From positions 310,001 to 374,000 of the forward strand of contig NZ_SDIC01000003.1 of assembly GCF_004116405.1 (NCBI RefSeq): a stretch of 64,000 nt of DNA. The letters run 5' to 3'. The notes under the pieces were generated by a model. It was not told the origin of the DNA. It saw only the letters and a list, made by a program, of their open reading frames with translations, and did no database searches. The translations under genes and the position numbers were made by a program. Source of the DNA: Halegenticoccus tardaugens. GTDB lineage: Archaea > Halobacteriota > Halobacteria > Halobacteriales > Haloferacaceae. Shown here one piece after another: positions 36,264-43,870 of this stretch; positions within the stretch are counted from its first letter, which is position 1; each line of letters opens with the position of its first letter.

Positions 36264-36848
36264 TCACGCGGCGGCGACGGCGTCGCTCCGGACGATGCCG
36301 ACCGCGGCGGCGATCTTCAGCGCCTCGGCGGGGATGAACGCGACCGCCGAGACGAGAAACGCCTCGACGAGGCCGACGTCCTGGACGACGGCGAATCCGA
36401 CCGTGCCGAGGGCGTAGATGACGACCGTCCCCAGGGCCATCGCGCCGACGAGGCGACCGACGCTCGCCCGTCCGTAGTCGCGCAGTTCGAGGCCGCCGTG
36501 GACGACCGCGCCGACGACGAACGCGGCGATCGGGTACGACCAGAGGTAGCCGAGCGTGAAGTGGCCGATGAGGTACGCGAGGCCGGCCCCGCCGCCGGAG
36601 AACACGGGCGCGCCGACCGCGCCGGCGACGAGGTAGAGCGCCATCGCGGCCGCGCCCCAGGCCGGTCCGAGCATGATGCCCGCGAGGAACACGCCGAGCA
36701 CCTGAAGCGTCACCGGGTTCGGCGAGACGGGATTCGGAAACGAGACGTACGCGAACGCGCCCATGACCGCGGCGAAAAGCGCCGCCCGGGCGACGTTTCC
36801 GGCGACCTCGTCGCCGACCAGTTCGACCGAATCGGTGGGTGCAGCCAT
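36264..36848 (-). CDS. bioY: Biotin transporter substrate-binding subunit BioY
   Basis: A 194-residue S component with six helices. Conserved features are PNPVSPNPVTLQVLGVFLAGIMLGPAWG, the Gly-rich YLVAGAVGAPVFSGGGAGLAYLIG and FIPAEALKIAAAV. BioY binds biotin in the membrane and is driven by EcfA/EcfT encoded immediately downstream. It is first in the bioY-ecfA-ecfT operon. A candidate BirA operator lies 16-43 bp upstream. Confidence 0.95.
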   Translation of the reverse strand: MAAPTDSVELVGDEVAGNVARAALFAAVMGAFAYVSFPNPVSPNPVTLQVLGVFLAGIMLGPAWGAAAMALYLVAGAVGAPVFSGGGAGLAYLIGHFTLGYLWSYPIAAFVVGAVVHGGLELRDYGRASVGRLVGAMALGTVVIYALGTVGFAVVQDVGLVEAFLVSAVAFIPAEALKIAAAVGIVRSDAVAAA

Positions 36849-36863
36849 GCTCCGACCAACCCC

Positions 36864-36891
36864 GTAAACCAGCTTGTATGCTTCGGTTGAC
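36864..36891 (-). promoter_or_regulatory. Candidate BirA (biotin repressor) operator upstream of bioY
   Basis: GTAAACC (36864-36870) and GGTTGAC (36885-36891) form an inverted repeat separated by 14 nt. This resembles the BirA consensus (GTAAACC, 14-16 nt, GGTTTAC) with one mismatch. It surrounds a TATA-like CATACAA on the minus strand and lies directly before the BioY start, so bound repressor would block initiation. Confidence 0.6.
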
Positions 36892-37019
36892 GCCCCGCGG
36901 ACGGCCGGCCCGTCGGCGGAGCCGTGGCCGCGTCGAACGGCTCCGAAAGTCGCCGACTGCGCGGCGACGCGCACATCGCCAGTAGGCTTTTGTACGGCGG
37001 CCGAGTCTAGTCCCTGCCA

Positions 37020-37619
37020 ATGGACGAAAAGACGGCCGAACTCCGGGACATCTTCATCGATGCGACGGGTTCGGAAACGGTGACCGAGAGCCAGGAGGAG
37101 GCGCGCGGCTCGCTCACGGACGACGAGGAGGGGGCGAACGAGCGGGTCGCACAGATCATCGCGACGATGCGCGAGCGGTACACGTTCGACTCCTCGCTCG
37201 ACGACGACGGGCTTCGCCGGGTGGTCCGCGGCTTCTTCGACGACGAGAGCGACGCCACCCTCGCGGACGAACTCGGCGTCGACGAGAGCGAGGTGTTCGA
37301 CGCCCGGATGGACCTCCACCTCGTCCGGGAGGAGGACCGCGACGCGCCGTTCGAACTCGACGAACTCCGCCCGATGGTGGTCGAGAACGACCCGCTCGAA
37401 GCGCGCGCCGAGGCGCTCGGCGCGGACGAGACGGTCGTCGCTCGCTACAGCGAGGTCGCCGAGGCCGACATCGAGTCGACGCGGGCGAACGACCGCTTCC
37501 GAGACGAGTTCGAAGAGCTCCTCACCGACTCGGACCTCTCCACGCAGCTGGCGACGAACGCCCGCGAGGACGGGCTGAAGGACGCGACCGAAGACATCGA
37601 AACCGACGTCTCCTTCTGA
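37020..37619 (+). CDS. Acidic protein resembling 'conditioned medium-induced protein 4'
   Basis: A 199-residue very acidic, helical protein starting MDEKTAELRDIFIDATGSET. The middle ADELGVDESEVFDARMDLHL looks like a helix-turn-helix, followed by repeats around DADETVVARYSEVAEADI. I recall proteins with this start annotated as conditioned medium-induced protein 4 in haloarchaea; that name says nothing about mechanism. Function is unknown, with DNA binding a possibility from the middle segment. A T-rich tract right after the stop (37619-37632) may terminate it. It is divergent from bioY. Confidence 0.72.
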   Translation: MDEKTAELRDIFIDATGSETVTESQEEARGSLTDDEEGANERVAQIIATMRERYTFDSSLDDDGLRRVVRGFFDDESDATLADELGVDESEVFDARMDLHLVREEDRDAPFELDELRPMVVENDPLEARAEALGADETVVARYSEVAEADIESTRANDRFRDEFEELLTDSDLSTQLATNAREDGLKDATEDIETDVSF

Positions 37620-37632
37620 GTTTTCTTTCCGA
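37619..37632 (+). terminator. T-rich tract after the acidic protein gene
   Basis: The stretch just after the TGA includes TTTTCTTT, a plausible archaeal oligo-T terminator for the 37020-37619 gene. Confidence 0.4.
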
Positions 37633-37664
37633 GACGCGACGGCCGCAGCCGACCGCTCCGGACG

Positions 37665-37672
37665 TTTATATC
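37665..37672 (+). promoter_or_regulatory. TATA box of the Cas4-like gene
   Basis: TTTATATC lies 23-30 nt upstream of ATG 37695, spaced for leaderless transcription. Confidence 0.55.
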
Positions 37673-37694
37673 CGAAGCCGCGGCCAACCCGCCC

Positions 37695-38348
37695 ATGCCC
37701 TCGTTCGGTGACCTCGCGCGCGCCGCCTACTGCCCGCGACAGTTGTACTACGCCCGCGGAGAGGACAGGACGCTTCCGCCCGAGGTTCGCGCGCGAAAGC
37801 GGCTCGCCCACCGCTATCCCGAACTCCTGACCGCGCCCGACGCGACGCTCCGGTCGCTCCCCGTCGAGCGGCCGCCGGGGGCGTACCGCGACGCGCTCGA
37901 ACGCCTCGCCGCGCGCGACGACTGGGACGAACTGATCGATCCGCTCGACGTCGACGTGCTCCTCTCGGGGAAGGACTGTCGCGGCGTCGCCGACAAACTT
38001 CTCGACGGCGATCCGCCCGTTCCGACGCTCGTCTCGCCCGGGTCGCCCCCCGAACGGGGCGTCTGGACGCCACAGGCCGTCCGCGCCGTCGCCGCCGCGA
38101 AGGCGCTCGCGTGGGAGCGCGGCGAGGAGATACCCCTCGCCCTCGTCGAGTACCCCGCCCACGCCGTCGTCCGCGACGTTCGACTGACGACGCGGAAGAA
38201 GGCCGCGTACCGGTCGGCGCTCTCGGCGGTCCGCGCGCTCGACGGGCCGCCCCCGCGCCTGCGCGAGGGCGACAAGTGCGGCGCCTGCGACTACCGCGAG
38301 CGGTGCGGCGTCCGGACGCGCTCGTTGCGGTCGCTGCTGGGGCTGTGA
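37695..38348 (+). CDS. Solitary Cas4-like Fe-S protein with degenerate nuclease site
   Basis: A 217-residue Cas4/PD-(D/E)XK-like protein. C13 (AAYCPRQLYY) and a C-terminal C195-x2-C198-x5-C204 cluster match the 4Fe-4S ligands of Cas4/AddB-type nucleases. The core aspartate is kept (GVADKLL), but where Cas4 has an E-x-K strand this protein reads VPTLVSPG, and the QxxxY motif is QAVRA. Endonuclease activity is doubtful. No CRISPR array or other cas gene is in the window. It may act in DNA repair or have become structural. Confidence 0.8.
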   Translation: MPSFGDLARAAYCPRQLYYARGEDRTLPPEVRARKRLAHRYPELLTAPDATLRSLPVERPPGAYRDALERLAARDDWDELIDPLDVDVLLSGKDCRGVADKLLDGDPPVPTLVSPGSPPERGVWTPQAVRAVAAAKALAWERGEEIPLALVEYPAHAVVRDVRLTTRKKAAYRSALSAVRALDGPPPRLREGDKCGACDYRERCGVRTRSLRSLLGL

Positions 38349-38402
38349 GCGCGTCGCGCGGCCGCGCAGTCACACACTGCGCGTCTCACTCGACCCGCGC
38401 CG

Positions 38403-39002
38403 TCAGCGCCCGCCGTCGTCGGCCAGCCACGCTTCGATGTCGTCCGCCAGCGATCCGCGGCGGTGGATCACGCGCTCGCCGGGATCGACGACGGTGCTCT
38501 CGGTTCCGGGCGTCTCGCCGCCGTCGACGACCGCGCCCGCCCCCTCGCGGATCCGCTCGTCGAGGTCGGACGCGCGGACGACGCTCGGCGACCCGCTCCG
38601 GTTCGCGCTCGTCGCGGTGATCGGCGTCGGTTCGACCGCCCGCAGGAGCGAGCGAGCGAGATCGTGGTCGGGGACCCGGACGCCGACCCGGTCGCGCCCG
38701 GCGGTCAGCGCGTCGGGGACCGCCTCGCGGCGCTCGACGACGACGGTGACCGGCCCGGGGAGGAACGCGCGCATGAACCGTTCTTCCCGGTCGGTCGGAC
38801 GGGTGTAGTCGAGCGCGGCGTCCACGTCCGGAACCGCGAGCGACAGGGGTTTCTCCCGGGGACGGTCCTTCAGCTCGAAGACGCGCTCGACGGCCGGCTC
38901 GGAGAGGGCGTCCGCTCCGAGCCCGTACACGGTTTCGGTCGGGTACACCGCCGCCTCGCCGCGCCGGATCGCGTCGGCCGCGTCCGCGACGTCCGCTCGC
39001 AT
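38403..39002 (-). CDS. Threonylcarbamoyl-AMP synthase (Sua5/YwlC/YrdC)
   Basis: A 199-residue single YrdC domain. It has YPTETVYGLGADAL, KDRPREKPLSLAV (nucleotide/threonine site), LPGPVTVVVERR and PITATSANRSGSPS, all hallmarks of the family. It makes threonylcarbamoyl-AMP from threonine, bicarbonate and ATP for the t6A37 modification of tRNA. It lacks a C-terminal Sua5 domain, as in the YrdC form. It precedes the redoxin gene by 50 bp on the same strand when read from the far side. Confidence 0.94.
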   Translation of the reverse strand: MRADVADAADAIRRGEAAVYPTETVYGLGADALSEPAVERVFELKDRPREKPLSLAVPDVDAALDYTRPTDREERFMRAFLPGPVTVVVERREAVPDALTAGRDRVGVRVPDHDLARSLLRAVEPTPITATSANRSGSPSVVRASDLDERIREGAGAVVDGGETPGTESTVVDPGERVIHRRGSLADDIEAWLADDGGR

Positions 39003-39052
39003 GCGGAGACGTGAGCGACGCGTCGAAAAAAGGCCACCGTTCGGCGGCGACG

Positions 39053-39562
39053 TCAGACCTCGCGCTCGATCGCCTCCTCGACCTCGTCGTAGTCCGGGAA
39101 CTCCGGCCACTCGCGGGCGACCCACGCGTACCGCACGGTTCGGTCCTCGTCCAGCAGGAACACGGCCGGCCTCGGTTCGCTGACGCCGGTCATGCCGTCG
39201 AGTTCGTGGCCGATGCCGTACTCGCGGGCCACCCCGTTCGCCGGGTCCGAAAAGAGCCGATAGTCCATCCCGCGCTCCTCGATGAGCGTCCCGTGCTCGT
39301 ACGGCGTCGAGATGGAGACGCCGACGACGGTGAGGCGTTCGCCCCACCCGCGGTCGCGGATCTCGTTCCACACGTACGTCGCCGGAAACGCGCCGTCCAT
39401 CGTGTAGAAGACGAGAAGCACGGGGCCCTCCGCGGTCAACTCCGACAGCGCGACGTCCTCCCAGTACTCGTCGTCGACGAGTGGCCGCGTGAAGTCGGGT
39501 GCCGTCTCGCCCTCCGCGACGTGAGCCGCGTCGCCGAGGTCGACCACGTCGAAGTCGACCAT
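39053..39562 (-). CDS. Peroxiredoxin-fold protein without cysteine
   Basis: A 169-residue AhpC/TSA-like protein. It has APDFTRPLVDDEY, LLVFYTMDGAFPATYVW, VVGVSISTPYEHGTLIEERG, YRLFSDPANGVAREYGI and PAVFLLDEDRTVRYAWVA, the order of a peroxiredoxin. The peroxidatic region, normally P-x3-T-x2-C, has no Cys, and the whole protein contains none. It therefore cannot work by the normal mechanism. It shares 1 nt with the glutaredoxin-like gene upstream (TGATG), so the two are coupled and may form a complex. Confidence 0.85.
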   Translation of the reverse strand: MVDFDVVDLGDAAHVAEGETAPDFTRPLVDDEYWEDVALSELTAEGPVLLVFYTMDGAFPATYVWNEIRDRGWGERLTVVGVSISTPYEHGTLIEERGMDYRLFSDPANGVAREYGIGHELDGMTGVSEPRPAVFLLDEDRTVRYAWVAREWPEFPDYDEVEEAIEREV

Positions 39563-39837
39563 CAGGCCGTCCCCTCCGTTTCGTCGCCGTAGATCGCGTC
39601 CAGGTACTCGACGATGTTCGCGCTCTCGGACATCGTGACGCCCGTGTTCTCGTCCACGATGGCGGGGACGGTCCGCTTGCCGCTCACGCGCTTTACGACG
39701 GTTCGATCGGAGTGCATCGGCTCGACGAACCGCGAGCGGTAGTCGAGATCGTACTCCCGGAGTCTGCGGACGACGCGCTCGCAGTACGGGCACGCCTGGA
39801 GCCGGTACAGCGTGATGGCCGGATGGTCGGCGGACAT
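39562..39837 (-). CDS. Glutaredoxin/GST-N-like protein
   Basis: A 91-residue thioredoxin-fold domain with the active CPYC in YRLQACPYCERVVRRL (about residues 16-19), the cis-Pro in RTVPAIVDENTGV, and ESANIVEYLDAIYG at the end, like the N-terminal domain of glutathione transferase. It has a full CxxC, so is redox-competent. It is translationally coupled to the Cys-less redoxin downstream. Electron donor unknown; haloarchaea use gamma-glutamylcysteine rather than glutathione (general knowledge). Confidence 0.9.
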   Translation of the reverse strand: MSADHPAITLYRLQACPYCERVVRRLREYDLDYRSRFVEPMHSDRTVVKRVSGKRTVPAIVDENTGVTMSESANIVEYLDAIYGDETEGTA

Positions 39838-39957
39838 ACCGAACGCTAGCGGCCTTCCCGGTCTAAGGCCTTCGTTTCCGGAGGATTTGGGGCGGTTTCG
39901 TGCGCGGCGGGAGGAGGGCAACTCTTAATTCTCGGCCCGATTAAGACTCCGTGTCAC

Positions 39958-41346
39958 ATGGGCTTGCCGCCGTCATTTCCGACCATCAGTCCGTCCGCTC
40001 CGCCCGGACAGCTCTCGCAGTTCGTCCCGCTCGACCAGACGACCGTCACCGTCGCGGGGGTCGTCGCGATCGTCGTGCTCATCGGACTCTCGGCGTTCTT
40101 TTCCTCCTCCGAGATCGCGATGTTCTCGCTCGCGAAACACCGCGTCGAAGCGCTCCTGAACGACGGCGTCCCCGGGGCGAAGACGGTAAGCGACCTGAAG
40201 GAGAACCCCCACCGCCTGCTCGTCACCATCCTCGTCGGCAACAACATCGTCAACATCGCGATGTCCTCGATCGCGACGGCGATCGTGGGGTTCTACTTCG
40301 AACCCGGGCCGGCCGTGCTCATCTCCACGTTCGGCATCACGTCGCTCGTCCTCCTCTTCGGCGAGAGCGCGCCGAAGTCGTACGCCGTCGAGAACACGGA
40401 GTCGTGGGCGCTCACGGTCGCTCGCCCGTTGAAACTCTCGGAGTACGTCCTCTACCCGCTCGTCATCACGTTCGACCACCTCACCCGGATGGTGAACAAG
40501 GTAACCGGCGGGCGCTCGGCGATCGAGACCTCCTACGTCACCCGCGACGAGATCCAGGACATGATCCAGTCCGGGGAGCGCGAGGGCGTCATCGAGGAGG
40601 AAGAGCGCGAGATGCTCGACCGAATCTTCCGGTTCAACAACACCATCGCGAAGGAGGTCATGACGCCGCGGCTCGACGTGACCGCGGTTTCGAAGGACGC
40701 GAGCGTCGACGAGGCGATCGAGACGTGCATCCAGAGCGACCACGAGCGCGTGCCGGTGTACGACGGCAACCTCGACAACGTCATCGGGATCGTCAACATC
40801 CGCGATCTCGTCCGCGAGAAGTACTACGGCGAGGGCGAGGCGCGACTGACCGACCTCGTCCAGCCCACGCTCCACGTCCCCGAGAGCAAGAACGTCGACG
40901 AACTCCTCACGGAGATCCAGGACAACCGGATGCAGATGGTGATCGTCATCGACGAGTTCGGGACCACCGAAGGGCTGCTCACCATGGAGGACATGGTCGA
41001 GGAGATCGTCGGCGACATCCTCGAAGGCGACGAGGAGGAGCCGTTCGAGGTGATCGACGATCGCACCTGTCTCGTCCGCGGCGAGGTCAACATCGACGAG
41101 GTGAACGAGGTGCTCGACCTCGAACTCCCGGAGGGCGAGGAGTTCGAGACGCTCGCCGGCTTCATCTTCAACCGCGCCGGCCGACTCGTGGAGGAGGGCG
41201 AGGAGATCGAGTACGACGGCGTCAGCATCCTCATCGAACAGGTGGACAACACCCGGATCATGAAAGCCCGGGTAACGAAGCCCGAGGCGTTCGAAGAGGA
41301 ACCGAGCGAGGGCGGCGAGGAGGCGGAAGTCGAAAGCGGCGGGTAG
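39958..41346 (+). CDS. CNNM/CorC-type membrane protein (DUF21, CBS pair, CorC_HlyC)
   Basis: A 462-residue protein. The DUF21/CNNM domain (about 30-210) has three or four helices with LSAFFSSSEIAMFSL. A CBS pair follows (about 230-350) with MTPRLDVTAVSKDASVDEAI and YDGNLDNVIGIVNIRDLV. A C-terminal CorC/HlyC domain (about 365-450) starts LTMEDMVEEIVGDI. The family is annotated hemolysin-like but works in magnesium or divalent-cation export. The order is complete. It is alone on the plus strand, convergent with the superoxide dismutase gene. Confidence 0.93.
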   Translation: MGLPPSFPTISPSAPPGQLSQFVPLDQTTVTVAGVVAIVVLIGLSAFFSSSEIAMFSLAKHRVEALLNDGVPGAKTVSDLKENPHRLLVTILVGNNIVNIAMSSIATAIVGFYFEPGPAVLISTFGITSLVLLFGESAPKSYAVENTESWALTVARPLKLSEYVLYPLVITFDHLTRMVNKVTGGRSAIETSYVTRDEIQDMIQSGEREGVIEEEEREMLDRIFRFNNTIAKEVMTPRLDVTAVSKDASVDEAIETCIQSDHERVPVYDGNLDNVIGIVNIRDLVREKYYGEGEARLTDLVQPTLHVPESKNVDELLTEIQDNRMQMVIVIDEFGTTEGLLTMEDMVEEIVGDILEGDEEEPFEVIDDRTCLVRGEVNIDEVNEVLDLELPEGEEFETLAGFIFNRAGRLVEEGEEIEYDGVSILIEQVDNTRIMKARVTKPEAFEEEPSEGGEEAEVESGG

Positions 41347-41446
41347 TGCTGAACCGGCGAACGTCGACGAAGTGAACTCGAACGAGTCCTCGGGCGGTGG
41401 CGGCGACCGATAAAAAGCGACGGCGATCGCGCGCCGGCTCGTCTCG

Positions 41447-42223
41447 CTAGCCCCGACAGGCGTCGTCGAGGAGGTCGGCACCGGCCGCGGCCTCGTAGCG
41501 CTCCGCGACGTCGTCCCAGTTCACGACGTTCCAGAACGCGTCGACGTACGCCTCGCGGTCGTTCTCGTACTGGAGGTAGTACGCGTGCTCCCACACGTCG
41601 AGCACGAGGAGGGGCGTCGACCCCTGAATCGCGATGTCGTTGTGGCTCTCGGCCTGGATCACGAGGAGGCCGTCGGCGAGGTGATCGTAGACGAGCATCC
41701 CCCAGCCGGAGCCTTCGACGGCCGCCGCGGCTTCGGAGAACTCCTCCTCGAACCGGTCGACCGACCCGAACGACGCTTCGAGCGCGTCGGCCAACTCGCC
41801 GTCCGGCTTCCCGCCGCCGTCCGGGCTCATGTTCCGCCAGAACACGCTGTGGTTGACGTGGCCGGAGACGTTGAACGACAGGTCGCGCTTTACCGCCTTC
41901 ACGTCGCCAAAGTCCCCGGACTCGCGCATCTCCGAGAGCGCCGCAAGGGCGTCGTTCGCGCCGTCGACGTACCCCTGGTGGTGTTTGTCGTGGTGCAGTT
42001 CCATGATGCGCGCGTCGATGTGCGGTTCGAGCGCGTCGTAGTCGTACGGAAGATCGGGAAGTTCGTAGGTCATCTGTCCGTTTTCGGCTTCGTCGGCTGC
42101 GAGTCCGTTCGACGAGGCGACGCCGGCGACGCCGGCCGTGACGCCGATCGCCTGTAAGTACGTTCGGCGGGTTAACCCGCTCGAATCGCCCGCGTCGACA
42201 CTTTGATCACGTCTGTCTACCAT
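41447..42223 (-). CDS. sod: Tat-exported Mn/Fe superoxide dismutase
   Basis: A 258-residue SOD with an N-terminal extension of about 50 residues. The extension has a twin-arginine motif (LTRRTYLQAIGV) followed by a hydrophobic stretch ending in an Ala-rich site. The mature enzyme starts at about TYELPDLPYDYDALEPHID, with LHHDKHHQGYVDGAN, HVNHSVFWRNM, EGSGWGMLVYD and DVWEHAYYLQYENDR giving the His/His/Asp/His metal site. It converts superoxide to peroxide outside the membrane. Most haloarchaeal SODs are cytoplasmic, so an exported one stands out. Its promoter region contains the IS200/IS605-like relic. Confidence 0.93.
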   Translation of the reverse strand: MVDRRDQSVDAGDSSGLTRRTYLQAIGVTAGVAGVASSNGLAADEAENGQMTYELPDLPYDYDALEPHIDARIMELHHDKHHQGYVDGANDALAALSEMRESGDFGDVKAVKRDLSFNVSGHVNHSVFWRNMSPDGGGKPDGELADALEASFGSVDRFEEEFSEAAAAVEGSGWGMLVYDHLADGLLVIQAESHNDIAIQGSTPLLVLDVWEHAYYLQYENDREAYVDAFWNVVNWDDVAERYEAAAGADLLDDACRG

Positions 42224-42269
42224 CTATTTTCTATACCCCAAATGGAATGAAGCCGCGAACAGTAAAAAA

Positions 42270-42384
42270 TGAAGTGGCTACTCTCAGCGAGAACGTGAGC
42301 CGGAACCGAACGACAGCGTGCCCTGAGGGCGGCCGCGCTACCTGAATCGAGGAGAGAGTCCCGCCGTTTACGGCGGGGAGGATG
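42270..42384 (+). mobile_element. Relic right end of an IS200/IS605 (IS1341-type) element, omega RNA-like
   Basis: The sequence runs from about 42270 through a G/C-rich stretch (GACAGCGTGCCCTGAGGG) to a hairpin CCCGCCG (42360-42366), TTTA, CGGCGGG (42371-42377), and ends GGAGGATGTCA. I recognise this ending as the right end of haloarchaeal TnpB-only elements, where the omega RNA scaffold meets its guide. No tnpB coding region remains: the frame upstream is broken within about 20 codons. It lies between sod and the Pit gene, opposite to both. The left boundary is uncertain. This is pattern recall, not an alignment. Confidence 0.6.
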
Positions 42385-43578
42385 TCATAGGACGGCCTGC
42401 ACGGCGAGAAACACGCCGTAGCTCACGGCGAACGCGAGCGTCAGCGACCCGGCCCACGCGAACACGGTGTATCCCATCTTCCGCCGGCTCACTCCGCTTC
42501 CGCCCGCGGCGTAGCCGCTGCCGACGATGGCGCTGACGATGATCTCGTTGAACGAGACGGGAACGCCGAAGGCGACGGCGACCTGCGCGATGGCGAACGA
42601 GGGGATCAGCGCCGCGATGGAGCGGCGGGGGCCGAGCGAGGAGTAGTCCTGCGCGAGCGCTTTGATCATCCGCGGCGCGCCGGTCCACGAGCCGACGAGC
42701 AGGCCGACGCCGCCGCCGACGAGCAGCGCCCACAGCGGGAGCGAGACATCGTCGAGCAGGGGAACGAGCGGACCGATCGCGAGGCCGACCTGGCTGCCCC
42801 CGGCGGAAAAGGCGACGAGCACCCCGAGCGCGAGCAGGAAGTGGCGCTGGGCGGCGTCCGCGTCCTCCCGCATCTCCCGCGCCAGCACGGCGGCGGAGGC
42901 GACGCCGATCGCGAGGCTGACGAGGGCGACGCCGACGAGATCGCCCGCGACGGCGTCGAGGTCGGTCGCCTCGCCGACGGTCGCCGCGACGCTCGCGCTC
43001 CCGTCGGCCGATCCGAGCAGCGCGAACTCGATGTTGGCGACGATGACGCCGACGACGGCGGCGAGAAGCGGCACGACGACCCGCTCCGGGTACCGCTCGT
43101 CCCGGAGGAGCCGGGCGGTCGCGTACGCCGTCCCCCCGCCGACGAACGGCGTGAGCACCCACAGCGCGGCGATCTCCTGGTACTTCGCCCACGCGGGACC
43201 GCCGCCGAGCGCGATGCCGACGCCGATGACCGCGCCGGTGGCGGTGAAGGCCGTCGCGATCGGATATCCGGTGAAGACGCCGATCGCAACGAGCCCCGCG
43301 GCCGTCAGCAGGCCGATCGTCGCCGCGGTCGCCGTGAGCGGCTGGCCGACGACGAGCTCCGTCCCGACCGCCTCCGTGACGTTTTGTCCCTGCAACACCG
43401 CGCCCGCGAGGCCGAGGAGGCCGACGACGAACCCCGCGCGCATCACCGAGATCGCGTTCGCCCCGACCGCGGGCGCGAAGGGCGTCGCGCCGGACGACCC
43501 CGCGCCGATGGCCCACGCCATGAACAGGCTCGCCACCGCCGCGACGGCGAACGTCAGCACTACCTCGATCGTCACCAC
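42385..43578 (-). CDS. Inorganic phosphate transporter, Pit family
   Basis: A 397-residue membrane protein with about eleven helices, starting GTG 43578. The two Pit repeats are visible: AVGANAISVMRAGFVVGLLG near the N-terminus and VPVSFNEIIVSAIVGSGYAAG near the C-terminus. The canonical GANDxxN is GANAISV here. It would import phosphate with protons or sodium. The stop TGA is read through the terminal TCA of the IS200/IS605-like relic at 42385-42387. The C-terminus (FLAVQAVL) therefore may have been set by the insertion. Confidence 0.88.
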   Translation of the reverse strand: MVTIEVVLTFAVAAVASLFMAWAIGAGSSGATPFAPAVGANAISVMRAGFVVGLLGLAGAVLQGQNVTEAVGTELVVGQPLTATAATIGLLTAAGLVAIGVFTGYPIATAFTATGAVIGVGIALGGGPAWAKYQEIAALWVLTPFVGGGTAYATARLLRDERYPERVVVPLLAAVVGVIVANIEFALLGSADGSASVAATVGEATDLDAVAGDLVGVALVSLAIGVASAAVLAREMREDADAAQRHFLLALGVLVAFSAGGSQVGLAIGPLVPLLDDVSLPLWALLVGGGVGLLVGSWTGAPRMIKALAQDYSSLGPRRSIAALIPSFAIAQVAVAFGVPVSFNEIIVSAIVGSGYAAGGSGVSRRKMGYTVFAWAGSLTLAFAVSYGVFLAVQAVL

Positions 43579-43636
43579 CGGGGCCCACCTCGCTCCGAAC
43601 GGCGCGCTGCGGTCTCCATCGCTCGATTCGGGTCGA

Positions 43637-43789
43637 TCACCGGCCTCGCCGCCCCTCCTCGTACCCCTCCCGCAGTCCCAGGAGCGTCCGCCGAAGGAAC
43701 AGGTACGAAAAGAACACGAACAGGAGCATCACGACCACGAGGCCGAGAAAGACCGGGTCGACGTTCTCCAGCACGAGGGGGCCGAGCAT
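43637..43789 (-). CDS. 50-residue single-pass membrane protein (probably DUF7859 type)
   Basis: A short frame on the minus strand, ATG 43789 to TGA 43637, 50 codons. One hydrophobic helix (about 13-33, FLGLVVVMLLFVFFSYLF) is followed by a basic/Gly-rich tail with RRTLLGLREGYEEG. It starts MLGPLVLENVDPV. It lies between the divergent HTH gene (43871) and the Pit gene (43578). I recall this LLGLREGYEEG tail in a haloarchaeal family of about 50 residues; function is unknown. Confidence 0.72.
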   Translation of the reverse strand: MLGPLVLENVDPVFLGLVVVMLLFVFFSYLFLRRTLLGLREGYEEGRRGR

Positions 43790-43870
43790 GCCCGTTCGTA
43801 TTTGCGGCGACGTGAAAGCCGTTTCGACGGAGGGGAAAGCTCATGCCGCGGGCGTCGGTATCGGGGGTAA

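Noticed and set aside
37695-38348. CRISPR system suggested by the Cas4-like gene
   Set aside because: No repeats, leader or other cas genes are present in the window.
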